Part shown: positions 34,881 through 44,759 of the stretch, in pieces | How the letters are laid out: each line of letters begins with the position of its first letter | How positions within the stretch are numbered: the stretch's first letter is position 1 | Assembly (NCBI RefSeq): GCF_017347605.1 | Contig: NZ_AP024484.1 | Location: 2,056,001-2,120,000 of the forward strand | Direction of reading: 5' to 3' | DNA: 64,000 nucleotides | DNA from: Prevotella herbatica | GTDB lineage: Bacteria > Bacteroidota > Bacteroidia > Bacteroidales > Bacteroidaceae | Position numbers and translations under genes: made by a program | The notes under the pieces: generated by a model | What the model was told of the DNA's origin: nothing | Seen by the model: only the letters and a program-made list of their open reading frames with translations | Database searches by the model: none

Positions 34881-37070
34881 ATGACAAATCTAAGATTCGA
34901 AGCCGTAGCTGAAGCTTCACGTAAGAAGCCACTAGAAGTGGCAACACCTGCCGAACGACCATCTGAGTTTTTCGGAAAGAAGGTTTTCAATCGTCAGAAA
35001 ATGTATAAATATCTACCTGCTGACATTTATGCCAAGCTTGTAGATGTTATCGACAACGGCGCACGCCTTGATCGCTCTATTGCCAATGAGGTTGCAAAGG
35101 GCATGAAGCAGTGGGCTGACGATAATGAAGTCACTCATTACACTCACTGGTTCCAGCCTCTTACAGAAGGTACTGCCGAGAAGCATGATGCCTTTATAGA
35201 GCATGATGGAAAAGGTGGAATGATAGAAGAGTTCTCTGGAAAACTTCTTGCCCAGCAGGAACCTGATGCTTCTTCTTTCCCTTCTGGCGGTATCAGAAAT
35301 ACTTTTGAAGCTCGTGGTTATAGTGCATGGGATCCTACATCACCAGTGTTTATTATGGACGACACACTTTGTATACCTACTATATTTATATCATACACAG
35401 GTGAGGCTCTTGACTATAAGGCTCCTTTGCTCCGTGCTTTACGTGCTGTAAGTACTGCAGCATCTGAGGTTTGTCACTATTTCGACCCAGAAGTAAAGAA
35501 GGTTACAAGTAACCTTGGATGGGAACAGGAATATTTCCTTGTAGACGAGAACTTATACGCTGCTCGTCCTGATCTTATGTTGACTGGCAGAACCCTAATG
35601 GGACATGATTCTGCGAAGAATCAGCAGATGGACGACCATTATTTCGGAACTATTCCTGAGCGTGTACAGAATTTTATGAAAGACCTTGAAATACAGGCTT
35701 TGGAACTTGGTATTCCTTGCAAAACACGCCATAATGAAGTTGCTCCAAATCAGTTTGAACTCGCTCCAATCTTCGAAGAAACTAACCTAGCAGTAGACCA
35801 TAACATGTTGTTGATGAGCTTAATGAAGAAAATAGCTCATAAGCACGGATTCCGTGTATTGCTCCACGAAAAACCTTTTGATGGTATCAACGGTAGTGGT
35901 AAGCACAACAACTGGAGTCTAAGTACAGACACAGGTGTGCTTCTTCATGGTCCTGGCAAAACTCCTATCGACAACTTAAGATTTGTTGTATTCATTGTTG
36001 AGACTTTGGTAGGTGTTTATCGTCACAACGGACTTCTTAAGGCAAGTATCATGAGTGCTACAAATGCTCATCGTCTTGGTGCTAACGAAGCTCCTCCTGC
36101 TATTATTTCTAGTTTCTTGGGCAAGCAGCTTAGTGATTTGCTTGAGCATATTGAGAAGTCTGACAAGAAAGATTTGTTTGATGTTGCAGGTAAGAAGGGT
36201 GTTAAGCTAGATATCCCTGAGATTCCAGAGATTATTATTGATAATACCGACCGTAACCGTACATCACCATTCGCATTCACTGGTAACCGTTTTGAGTTCC
36301 GTGCTGTTGGTAGTGAGGCAAACTGTGCAAGTGCAATGATTGTACTTAACACTGCTGTTGCCGAAGCTTTGACAGATTTCAAGAAGCGTGTAGATGCACT
36401 TATCGCTAAGGGCGAAGACAAGATTGCTGCTATCATCGACATCGTTCGTGAAGACATCGTTGCTTCAAAGCCTATCCATTTTGATGGAAACGGATATAGT
36501 GACGAGTGGGTAGTAGAAGCTGCAAAGCGTGGATTGGATTGCGAAAAGTCTTGTCCTGTAATCTTCGAGCGCTATCTTGACAAGGACAGCATCAAGATGT
36601 TTGAGGACATGAATGTGATGCAGGAGAACGAACTCGAAGCCCGCAATGAGGTTAAATGGGAAACCTATACAAAGAAAATTCAGATTGAGGCTCGCGTAAT
36701 GGGCGACCTTAGCATGAACCATATCATTCCTGTAGCTACTCACTATCAGAGTCAGCTTGCAAAGAATGTAGAAAACATGATTACCATCTTTGGTAAAGAG
36801 AAAGGTACAACTCTTTCTTCACGTAATATGAAGATTATTGAGGAGATTGCTACCCGTACTAAAAAGATCGAGGCTGGTGTCGAGGATTTGGTAAATGCAA
36901 GAAAGGTTGCCAATAAAATTGAGAGCGAATACGATAAAGCCATCGCTTACCACGACACAGTGGAACCAAAGATGGAAGAAATTCGTTACGAAATAGATAA
37001 GTTGGAACTAGTAGTTGCCGATGAACTTTGGACTCTTCCAAAATATAGGGAACTACTCTTCATCAGATAA
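34881..37070 (+). CDS. glnN: Glutamine synthetase, type III
   Basis: 729 residues, the large GSIII form first described in Bacteroides fragilis, about 50% longer than type I enzymes. It condenses ammonia and glutamate with ATP. Characteristic sections are EWEQEYFLVDENLYAARPD-like (here GWEQEYFLVDE), CKTRHNEVAPNQFELAP, NGSGKHNNWSLSTDTG and the GSIII-specific NEAPPAIISSFLG. The final 130 residues form a helical C-terminal extension typical of type III. It lies 43 bp after dapL. With gltBD at 15.7-21.6 kb and P-II nearby it provides the GS-GOGAT route. Confidence 0.96.
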   Translation: MTNLRFEAVAEASRKKPLEVATPAERPSEFFGKKVFNRQKMYKYLPADIYAKLVDVIDNGARLDRSIANEVAKGMKQWADDNEVTHYTHWFQPLTEGTAEKHDAFIEHDGKGGMIEEFSGKLLAQQEPDASSFPSGGIRNTFEARGYSAWDPTSPVFIMDDTLCIPTIFISYTGEALDYKAPLLRALRAVSTAASEVCHYFDPEVKKVTSNLGWEQEYFLVDENLYAARPDLMLTGRTLMGHDSAKNQQMDDHYFGTIPERVQNFMKDLEIQALELGIPCKTRHNEVAPNQFELAPIFEETNLAVDHNMLLMSLMKKIAHKHGFRVLLHEKPFDGINGSGKHNNWSLSTDTGVLLHGPGKTPIDNLRFVVFIVETLVGVYRHNGLLKASIMSATNAHRLGANEAPPAIISSFLGKQLSDLLEHIEKSDKKDLFDVAGKKGVKLDIPEIPEIIIDNTDRNRTSPFAFTGNRFEFRAVGSEANCASAMIVLNTAVAEALTDFKKRVDALIAKGEDKIAAIIDIVREDIVASKPIHFDGNGYSDEWVVEAAKRGLDCEKSCPVIFERYLDKDSIKMFEDMNVMQENELEARNEVKWETYTKKIQIEARVMGDLSMNHIIPVATHYQSQLAKNVENMITIFGKEKGTTLSSRNMKIIEEIATRTKKIEAGVEDLVNARKVANKIESEYDKAIAYHDTVEPKMEEIRYEIDKLELVVADELWTLPKYRELLFIR

Positions 37071-37110
37071 AACACCAATCTATTTCTTTATTGGTTGTTT
37101 AAGTTTGCTG

Positions 37111-37145
37111 CGGGATGTGATCGTGAGATTACATCCCGTTTTTTA
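37111..37145 (+). terminator. Terminator after glnN
   Basis: CGGGATGT (37111-37118) pairs with ACATCCCG (37131-37138) around a loop, followed by TTTTTTATT. It lies between convergent genes. Confidence 0.8.
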
Positions 37146-38672
37146 TTAATATTTCCTTAATTGACGATATCTTATTTCATATATCTTATCAAACATCTGC
37201 TCCCATAGGTTAAGTTCCTTGTCATCAGCAGATTTTATACTCAGTCCGTATAGCTTAGTACCGGTGTTGCGGTAATTCTTTAGTTTTGCTATGTAATCCT
37301 TTCCAACCATAGGAATAAGAAAATCGCTGACAAGCAGAATGTCTGCGTTGACATAATGATTTTGTTCATCATCAAGTAGATTGAATGTTGCATCAAGCAA
37401 TTTCCTGGCACTTGTTCCTCCACCAATAAAAGGTACGTGCCCTTTGGCAAATTTTTCTTCGTCTGCATCCTTAAATCCAAGGTTCATCATTCGTTTCCGT
37501 TGTCTTCGTGCCATAAGATCAATTGGTCTTATAGAAACACTGAAATCAATAAGAAAACAATCTCTCCTTAATTCTTCGGCAGTATCTTCAAGTAAAGCCA
37601 ACAGTGATGCCGTGATGCGTTGCGGAGTTCCATACATACTAGCTGAAGTATCAAGGCATACAATCATTGGACCGCGTCTGCTTGCGTGAGTAAAACCAAG
37701 TTTACGCGATGGCTTACTCATCTCGCTCTTATATCTAAATGTCTGTAATCGTTTGGTCAGAAATTTGTAGATGAACATGTCACCCATTGCGTCGTCACAA
37801 TATTGTGCAAGTTCAAGAGGCAGTAACGAGTTTAAATCATTGCCCACGGTTATTCCTTCAATATCGCTTCCGCTTGAATGCTCCATTTTCATAGCCGTTC
37901 CAGATGATATTGTTAGTCTGTCACGACCGTTTGAGTCTGCTGTACGTCCCATGTAAGCAGCGATTTCCTTTATTTCTGGGTATTTGTCCTGAATCTTCAC
38001 AACGTTAAGTCGTCTTTCAAATTCTGTTTCAGTCCATTGTCCATCCATCATGTCCCAAGCCTGTATAGCTTGCTGTTCAATTATATTGTGAGATTGCATG
38101 TAGTTTCCAACCTGTCTCATAACAATGTCCAATCCTTTTTTGAAATCGTCTTTCCGTTTTACGATATGTTCTTTACTTTCGTTTTCAATATGTCTGTCAA
38201 GTGTAAGCTGCCATTCGTTAACCAACTTTTCCCAGTTCGCTTTTTCTTTGCATCCATCGCCTGAAAGTATACGAAGCATGAAATCCTTGTCGAATCCAAA
38301 TCCAGGATGCCTTGCCGAAATATCATCAATAAGGTTTTGCAGTGCCTTACTGTCGTTTCTTTTAGCTTCAGACCATTTCAGCACTTTAATCATGTTATTT
38401 CGCTCAGTCCACGCTCGCTGGTTTTGAAAATCCTCGTAATGAGTGCATTCGGCAATGAATTTCCCTACGGCAGAATAAAATATCTTTGCACTCAGTCTGC
38501 TCGTCTGAATCATGGTTCTATATTTAGCTTCGCCCATCAGTTTGAGTAGAAAGTCCATTAACGGATCTTTCTTTATAACCCATGGCTTACCCTCAATTGC
38601 ATCAGACGGAATAGAAGGTACATTTCCAGAATGACAATAATCATTTAGAAGTTTTAAATATAGGGAGTTCAT
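37146..38672 (-). CDS. viaA: VWA-domain protein, ViaA-like
   Basis: 508 residues. The C-terminal third is a von Willebrand A domain with an intact MIDAS: MIVCLDTSASMYG (DxSxS) near residue 335, then a conserved Thr region FIGGGTSARKLLDA and an Asp in ILLVSDFLIP. The N-terminal two thirds are helical with no known motif. Paired with the MoxR ATPase 3 bp upstream, it matches RavA-ViaA pairs, in which the VWA protein recruits substrate and stimulates the ATPase. In E. coli the pair acts on respiratory complexes and aminoglycoside sensitivity; its role here is unknown. Confidence 0.88.
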   Translation of the reverse strand: MNSLYLKLLNDYCHSGNVPSIPSDAIEGKPWVIKKDPLMDFLLKLMGEAKYRTMIQTSRLSAKIFYSAVGKFIAECTHYEDFQNQRAWTERNNMIKVLKWSEAKRNDSKALQNLIDDISARHPGFGFDKDFMLRILSGDGCKEKANWEKLVNEWQLTLDRHIENESKEHIVKRKDDFKKGLDIVMRQVGNYMQSHNIIEQQAIQAWDMMDGQWTETEFERRLNVVKIQDKYPEIKEIAAYMGRTADSNGRDRLTISSGTAMKMEHSSGSDIEGITVGNDLNSLLPLELAQYCDDAMGDMFIYKFLTKRLQTFRYKSEMSKPSRKLGFTHASRRGPMIVCLDTSASMYGTPQRITASLLALLEDTAEELRRDCFLIDFSVSIRPIDLMARRQRKRMMNLGFKDADEEKFAKGHVPFIGGGTSARKLLDATFNLLDDEQNHYVNADILLVSDFLIPMVGKDYIAKLKNYRNTGTKLYGLSIKSADDKELNLWEQMFDKIYEIRYRQLRKY

Positions 38673-38675
38673 CTT

Positions 38676-40205
38676 TTAATACGTTATTTTCTCTATATCC
38701 TGTCGGGTAAAAGCTATTTCTTTGTAGAAATCGGCAAGATACAATTTTATTTCGCGTCTGTCTTCATCATTAATAAACATGTTATTTTCAAGTTCCTTTT
38801 GCATGTCGTTAAGATTGTCAGCAAGCGAATCTATTTCTTTCGAGTAGTCCCTGTATTCTTTAGTATCTTCAGCAATTGGAGCTGTTTTCTCATCGTTCAT
38901 ATCGGTCTTTTCAATTTCAAACTTCAAACCGTCAATATAAACGTTGTCATTATCACGTGCTAAGCTTATAGGTCGACTACCTAATGGAACTTTACTACCA
39001 TCATAGACCTTTATAACTGTAATCTTTTCGTTTCTTGGATCTTGGAACATTAATCCTTCCTCTCCGTCCTCACCAACTTCGGGTAATTGCCTGAAGTCAG
39101 CCATTACGATAAACGAATGTCCTGTTTCATGTTTGGCAAGTCGATAGTAATAGTCGCTGTAAGTTTTCTTGTCTGCGTCTCTTTGTCTCTGTCTCGCAGT
39201 ACTTCTTCCAGCTCTTTGCTGCAAACTGCTGTTTCTTATCTCATCCTCCAAATTTTGTTTTAGTTTGGCAAATCTTAATGCGCATGGTGCGAATATAGCC
39301 CTGATGACGATTCTTCTCACAGCATCACGCTCGTCAGGTTCTTGCCAGAGACAATGATACATAGGTAGTAGATCGCAAGTCACAACAGACTTTCTGTCGT
39401 GCATGAATGCAGATGTGCGCACAAGTCGTGCAATCTTCTTCCATCTTCTGTCGCTGATATATATGTCGCGACGTTCTTCAGCTCCGTCTACTTCAACGGT
39501 TCTTAGTGCTTTTCTAATGTCTTTTATGCAATCCATAGCCTGAATGCTTATATCCACTTGTTCAATATCCTTTGACCATTGGGCATATTCGTCATTAGAA
39601 ATTTTTATTTCATTGTCAGTAAAGTCTTCATCGTCATCACCTCCCATCATCATTAAAGTGAAGTTTGCTTCTTCTCTTATAGCACAACTTTCAATTCTAA
39701 TGATAAATCTATCCCACAGAGCCTCCAGCCCCTCGCCACGTGCAGGCAATTCGTTGCTAGCAGCTACAAGAAGTTTAAGTGGTAATTTGATCTCGTTTCT
39801 TCCATTACGGAAAAGTTTCTCGTTGATAACTGTAAGCAATGAGTTTTGAATAGCTGGTCCAGCTTTCCATATTTCATCAAGAAACACGACGTCGCAACTT
39901 GGCAGATATCCATCTGTAGAACGTTCATATATATCATTGTTCTTTAGTTGCGAAATCGATACAGGACCGAATAGTTCGTCAGGAGTTGAAAATCTGGACA
40001 TAAGATATTCAAATGAGCGTGCATTTCTGAAGGCACTTTTTAATCTACGTGCCACCATACTCTTTGCCACTCCCGGAGGACCGAGAAGGATGATACTCTC
40101 ACCGGCTATTGCAGCGAGTAGAGATAGACTAATTTCAGAGTCTTTCTCATATATATTCTTGTTCATCTCATTAATGAGACTCAGCATTCTTTGTTTCATT
40201 TCCAT
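38676..40205 (-). CDS. ravA: MoxR-family AAA+ ATPase, RavA-like
   Basis: 509 residues. Walker A is GPPGVAKS (about residue 38), Walker B VVFLDEIWK (about residue 105), and the sensor/arginine region is ALWDRFIIRIE. After the AAA core (about 1-290) a long C-terminal part with charged coiled-coil (KEIDSLADNLNDMQKELENN) resembles RavA's triple-helical and LARA regions. It is the first gene of the two-gene operon. The 214 bp upstream to the next stop carry the SusF terminator and otherwise no clear motif. Confidence 0.9.
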   Translation of the reverse strand: MEMKQRMLSLINEMNKNIYEKDSEISLSLLAAIAGESIILLGPPGVAKSMVARRLKSAFRNARSFEYLMSRFSTPDELFGPVSISQLKNNDIYERSTDGYLPSCDVVFLDEIWKAGPAIQNSLLTVINEKLFRNGRNEIKLPLKLLVAASNELPARGEGLEALWDRFIIRIESCAIREEANFTLMMMGGDDDEDFTDNEIKISNDEYAQWSKDIEQVDISIQAMDCIKDIRKALRTVEVDGAEERRDIYISDRRWKKIARLVRTSAFMHDRKSVVTCDLLPMYHCLWQEPDERDAVRRIVIRAIFAPCALRFAKLKQNLEDEIRNSSLQQRAGRSTARQRQRDADKKTYSDYYYRLAKHETGHSFIVMADFRQLPEVGEDGEEGLMFQDPRNEKITVIKVYDGSKVPLGSRPISLARDNDNVYIDGLKFEIEKTDMNDEKTAPIAEDTKEYRDYSKEIDSLADNLNDMQKELENNMFINDEDRREIKLYLADFYKEIAFTRQDIEKITY

Positions 40206-40360
40206 ACTTGAGTATAAAGTTAATCAGTTTTTCCGTCATTTAATAAAACGTATTGAATCTTATAAACTTTTTTAACGGCGTAACTTCTACAAATATTTAA
40301 CTCAATGAATATATAATTCTTTTATATGTCAATTATCTTTTACTTGTGGTATTAAATAGA

Positions 40361-40394
40361 AAAAGACGTTGCTCCATTTGAAACAACGTCTTTT
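40361..40394 (-). terminator. Terminator of the susCDEF-like operon
   Basis: AAAAGACGTTG (40361-40371) pairs perfectly with CAACGTCTTTT (40384-40394) over a 12-nt loop, 26 bp after the last stop on the minus strand, and is followed by T-rich sequence in that direction. Confidence 0.8.
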
Positions 40395-40419
40395 AAATTA
40401 TAGATAGATGTGATATTAA

Positions 40420-41814
40420 TTACTTCTTTGTAATCTCATATTTAGCAAATCCGTCAGCCCATGCATAAAGTTTGATGTCATAAGTACCATCTTCGGTAAT
40501 CTTAATGTTAGCACCGCTTTGTGTAAGGTTATCTGTTGTTCCACCCCAGTTTATATCCCATGCGTAATTAGCACGGAACTTCAATTCACCAGACTTTAAT
40601 GTTACACCACTAATTTCCCAAGCACGATCAGCTACGTTGTAGGTCATAACTGCATCTCCTTTAGGATTAGCGTCTGAAGGCCAACCATTAGGTGTCGCAT
40701 CACCAACAAGGCCGATTACTGTGATTGGCGTGAAGGTCATCTTCTTTGTAGATAAAGTAAGGTCTACTTTATAATAACCATCAGCATCACCGGTAGGTAG
40801 ACTAATATTGGCAGCTTGTGTATCTGTAGAGAAGTCAGCACCATAGTTCGTTCCATCCCAGTTGGCTTCAGAACTGAATTTGAATCCTTTGTTGTTTAGA
40901 TACATGAAACCACTGAAATTGTCACCATCAGTACTTCCTAAATAATCAATCTGTTTCCAACCGTTGGCGTCACCGGCCATATACATGATAGGCTTAGATA
41001 CAGTGTAAGTCCATGTATTTGCATTAAAAGTAACAATCCATGTACCGGCACCTTGGATTGTTGGTGTCTGTACGTTTTTCCAGCTAAGGTAGTTGAATGT
41101 AGAAGCATCGCCATTAGTAGCACAACCAAATGCGACAGGATTTACGTTATCCCAAGTTGTTCCATCACCAACATATCCTGAACCACCGAAGAACTTGAAC
41201 CAGTTCGTATCGCTTGTTGTTTTTACTGCAGCAGTATAGATATGTGAACCATCTTTTGTTTCTTTCAGCCAAACGGGCTTATTCGGAGTCCAACCATTAT
41301 CATTGACATTTCCTAGCATGAAATAACCCTTTGCGTCAACGTCTGGAGTCTTTATAGGTGTTTCATTCTGAGTTACTGAGCCACTAATAGCAACAGCCTC
41401 TCCAGATGTAAGCACTGCTGATGTTGTAGCTGTAACGTTCAAAGCTCTCTTTTCATATTTCTGACTTTTCAAAGATTCTTTTGCTATTTCATCAAGTTGA
41501 GCTGTAGCAACGCGAACAGTTGTACCATGTAATGCATAAGGAATAACAAGCCCGTTGACAGTAACACCCTTAACTATAACATTAGCTACGTTAGTATTAG
41601 AACTTGTAACGGCGATAATGTCCAATGAGTCTTGAACTTTGTCTGCATTCATGTCAATATCTACTCCTGATCCAGTGAAGTTTAGACCATAAGCGGCAGC
41701 GGTAGCTTCCTGATCATTTTTCTGGAGACTAGCCCAGTCACCGAAATCTTGGTTACAAGAACTCAAGGCAACGGCTGACAAAAGCAATCCGCCATATATA
41801 AATAAATTCTTCAT
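40420..41814 (-). CDS. susF: SusF/SusE-like starch-binding surface lipoprotein
   Basis: 464 residues. The signal ends in the lipobox LSSC (Cys about 19), so the protein is lipid-anchored, probably on the outer face of the outer membrane. The N-terminal third is Ig-like. Three tandem starch-binding-type modules follow, each with a tryptophan-rich core such as GNVNDNGWTPNKPVWLKET, MAGDANGWKQIDYLGS and LVGDATPNGWPSDANPKGD. In B. theta SusE and SusF such modules bind starch without cutting it. Last gene of the minus-strand operon, 64 bp after the SusE-like gene. Which of SusE or SusF it equals is a matter of naming. Confidence 0.88.
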   Translation of the reverse strand: MKNLFIYGGLLLSAVALSSCNQDFGDWASLQKNDQEATAAAYGLNFTGSGVDIDMNADKVQDSLDIIAVTSSNTNVANVIVKGVTVNGLVIPYALHGTTVRVATAQLDEIAKESLKSQKYEKRALNVTATTSAVLTSGEAVAISGSVTQNETPIKTPDVDAKGYFMLGNVNDNGWTPNKPVWLKETKDGSHIYTAAVKTTSDTNWFKFFGGSGYVGDGTTWDNVNPVAFGCATNGDASTFNYLSWKNVQTPTIQGAGTWIVTFNANTWTYTVSKPIMYMAGDANGWKQIDYLGSTDGDNFSGFMYLNNKGFKFSSEANWDGTNYGADFSTDTQAANISLPTGDADGYYKVDLTLSTKKMTFTPITVIGLVGDATPNGWPSDANPKGDAVMTYNVADRAWEISGVTLKSGELKFRANYAWDINWGGTTDNLTQSGANIKITEDGTYDIKLYAWADGFAKYEITKK

Positions 41815-41877
41815 ATTGAATTATCTTTTATTTGGTTATCAATTTCTCCCCACCTCAACGGTAGGGAGAGTTTTGTC

Positions 41878-43047
41878 CTATTTTAAGCTAGCTTTACCAG
41901 TGTCAAAGCTGAAGTATAACTTCTGACCAACTTTAGCTTGAATAGAGTAGTCTGCACCCAATGTTTCCAACCAGTTATTTGGAATATCCTCTACACGGTA
42001 GTGGATATTACCAGTTGAAATTTGCATAGTAAACTCTGTGCACCACCAATCTGCACCAGGAACGCTTACGCAAGCGCGAACTTCTCCAGCAGCAGTAAAT
42101 GGCTGTGAAACCCATTGCCCTGTTTGATCAGCTGGAGCTGTACAAGGTATAGATTGGTCGAAACCACCAACCGTAGTACCAGTGATATTAACAACAGCTT
42201 TATCAATGATCAGGTCATACTGAATCTTTGCACCCTTGATCTTGTCTACAAACTTCAATACATACCAGCCTGCGTTAGCAAACGTAATATTGTCACCAGA
42301 GCCAGCTGATACACCAGCAGCATTGTTAGTATCTGTAATGGTGTTTATTGCAGATGCACCATTCCAATCATTTTCTTTAGTACCGAATTTGAATACTCCA
42401 TTAGCAGGCATGTAGATAACTGTATAGAATTGACCAGCTGAATTAAATACTGGACTCATCTTTTGCCAAGTCTTCCAAGATTCTCCGATGCTTCCACCTA
42501 CAACATACATATCTGTAGGAAGAGAAATATCCGGAGCCTTATAATTAGCTAATACATTAGGCAGTTTTACAACGTTTGAGTACACAACGCTGTTGCTGAT
42601 AGTTGATACAGAAGCCTTTGCTCTAATATACATAGGACGAACCTGATTATCATAGCTGTCTGTGTTCTTCACACTTTCATAAAGAGCTATTATTTGTTCA
42701 TTCAACTCAGAAGCTTTTATACTCATTGTTGTTGAAGCGAATGGTGTAGGCAATTCTATATAATTTGCAACTTTTCCATCTTTAGCATCAGTGAAAGTAG
42801 AATCCATTGAAACTTGCATCGCATAGCTTGTTGGCAATGGGAAACCACCATAATCAGGTTGGTTAGCTGTAAATGTTATTGAGCTTGAATTAATCAAGTC
42901 ATAAACATTGTTGTTTGCATTAGCCGGTACATTTAGCGTGAATGATGCCGGCAAAGTAAATGTTGGGTTGTCGTCACGATCACTATTACAGGATGTGAAA
43001 AGCAGTCCACCCATTAACAATGTAACCAATATATTTAATTTTTTCAT
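41878..43047 (-). CDS. susE: SusE-like surface lipoprotein
   Basis: 389 residues with lipobox LFTSC near residue 20. The N-terminal region (FTLPASFTLNVPANANNNVYDLINSSSITFT) is the SusE-type Ig-like domain, repeated once. A starch-binding-type module follows (MYVVGGSIGESWKTWQKMSPV) and a second C-terminal module is less clear. It likely sits with the SusCD complex and holds maltooligosaccharides near the transporter. Position is immediately after the SusD-like gene, 64 bp apart, as in sus operons. Confidence 0.88.
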   Translation of the reverse strand: MKKLNILVTLLMGGLLFTSCNSDRDDNPTFTLPASFTLNVPANANNNVYDLINSSSITFTANQPDYGGFPLPTSYAMQVSMDSTFTDAKDGKVANYIELPTPFASTTMSIKASELNEQIIALYESVKNTDSYDNQVRPMYIRAKASVSTISNSVVYSNVVKLPNVLANYKAPDISLPTDMYVVGGSIGESWKTWQKMSPVFNSAGQFYTVIYMPANGVFKFGTKENDWNGASAINTITDTNNAAGVSAGSGDNITFANAGWYVLKFVDKIKGAKIQYDLIIDKAVVNITGTTVGGFDQSIPCTAPADQTGQWVSQPFTAAGEVRACVSVPGADWWCTEFTMQISTGNIHYRVEDIPNNWLETLGADYSIQAKVGQKLYFSFDTGKASLK

Positions 43048-43111
43048 AATATATACTTTTTATATTAATTTCCTTTTAGAACAATCAACGTTGTCGATAT
43101 GTTCAAATCGA

Positions 43112-44737
43112 TTAATAACCAGGGTTCTGCTTTAAGTTCTCACTATTGGCATTCATGTCAGATGCAGGTATTGCGAAGATGTTGTAGTGAGCATCGAATG
43201 ACTTTCCATTCTCTTCTCCACCTTCCCATTGCCATTTATATGCACTTTGACCACCGTATTTGTTGAATCTGATAAGAGTTGTACGGCGCATGGCTTCGAA
43301 ACCGAATTCACGACTCCATTCACTGCATAGTACGTCTAAGTCAGCAGAAGTTAAGGTCTTTGCATGTGCACGTGTACGAAGAGCGTTTAACTTTGCAACA
43401 CCGTCTGGTGTACAGCTACCTCCATTAATTCTTGCGTCTGCTTCTGCATATATTAAATAAGCTTCTGCCATACGTAACATAGGGAAGTCTGTATCAACAA
43501 ACTGAGTATGATGAACTTGAGAACCATCTGAGTGAACATTCAGAAACTTTACGTATGCATAACCGCTTCCGAAAGAAGATTCATCTTCGATAGATGGTTT
43601 GCGCTTCCATGTATAGAATAAAGCGCGATCATCTCCAGCCTTTTTAGCTACTCTTGGAGGTAAAGAATCCTGTGCGGCATCATTATTAGGGAAGAACTGT
43701 TGGGTGAATTGCAAACGGCAACGGTTACCACCCCAGTTTTCTGTTGTTCCTGTAGAGAACTGTTTCAGCATATCACCATTTGTAGTTGAAGCAATGATGA
43801 ACAAGCAACCGCCCCAAGTCTGTGTTGTGATACCATCATGGATTGCAGGAAGGATAATTTCATTCTGTGCTCCGTTTGTATCATTATCACCCATGAAGAG
43901 TTTCTGGTATGCAGTGTATCCATTACTATCGCTAGTAAGTAAGCTGAAGCTTTTGTCACCGAGAACCTTTTGAGCATAAGTCTTGGCATCATTCCAGCGC
44001 TCTGTACCAGTATAAACCTTTGCATTTATGTAGATACGGGCTAACAGAAGATTTGCTGCAGCCTTTGACGCACGACCATAAGAAACAGGGGCATCTGAAA
44101 GTACATCGGCATTATCATTCGCATTTTCACCAAGTACAGCTTTCAATTCACTTTCTACGAATGTGAATGCTTCAAGGCGTGTAGCCTGTTTTGGTTTTGG
44201 ATTGTCCATCGTTGTTGCCATAGGAGGATTTCCATATAAGTCCATCATATAATAGTAATATAATGCTCTCATAAAGCGAACCTCAGCACGTTCAACATGT
44301 GTTGTTGCATCTGTACTAGACGAAGTTTGTGTTAGGAAGAAGTTAGAAACAGTAACACCGAACATTAAGCGATAATACAGGGCCTGCAACATAGGATGAG
44401 AGTCACCCCAAGTGTTGTGGTTGTATTCAGGAAGTCCTTGGTCACCCCATGTACACTCTGCCTCGTCTGTTGTAAGTTCATTTGCATTCCAGATTTGACG
44501 AATCATGTTTGATGCACCTTCATCAACATCCTGAATATCTCTATTTCCGTCAGGGCCTGTCTGACCAGTAAGTACCATATTGGCATAAACCTTATTGAAT
44601 ATGGCATTTTGGTCGAATTTTGATACCTGCTGTGGATTTATATTTTCAACATCTAAGTCACCTGTACAAGAAGATAATCCTGTAAGAGAGAGAGCAATAG
44701 CTGCTGCAGGTAATATATTTTTAAATCTTAGTTTCAT
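43112..44737 (-). CDS. susD: SusD-like glycan-binding outer-membrane lipoprotein
   Basis: 541 residues with lipobox LSSC (Cys about 24), then DLDVENINPQQVSKFDQ, the usual SusD opening. The helical TPR scaffold shows RAEVRFMRALYYYYMMDLYGNPP near residue 155, the most conserved SusD block, and FPMLRMAEAYLIYAEADARING near 430. It ends LKQNPGY, a typical SusD terminus. It caps the SusC barrel and delivers bound oligosaccharide. It lies 22 bp after susC. Confidence 0.95.
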   Translation of the reverse strand: MKLRFKNILPAAAIALSLTGLSSCTGDLDVENINPQQVSKFDQNAIFNKVYANMVLTGQTGPDGNRDIQDVDEGASNMIRQIWNANELTTDEAECTWGDQGLPEYNHNTWGDSHPMLQALYYRLMFGVTVSNFFLTQTSSSTDATTHVERAEVRFMRALYYYYMMDLYGNPPMATTMDNPKPKQATRLEAFTFVESELKAVLGENANDNADVLSDAPVSYGRASKAAANLLLARIYINAKVYTGTERWNDAKTYAQKVLGDKSFSLLTSDSNGYTAYQKLFMGDNDTNGAQNEIILPAIHDGITTQTWGGCLFIIASTTNGDMLKQFSTGTTENWGGNRCRLQFTQQFFPNNDAAQDSLPPRVAKKAGDDRALFYTWKRKPSIEDESSFGSGYAYVKFLNVHSDGSQVHHTQFVDTDFPMLRMAEAYLIYAEADARINGGSCTPDGVAKLNALRTRAHAKTLTSADLDVLCSEWSREFGFEAMRRTTLIRFNKYGGQSAYKWQWEGGEENGKSFDAHYNIFAIPASDMNANSENLKQNPGY

Positions 44738-44759
44738 AATATATATGTCTTTAAATTAC

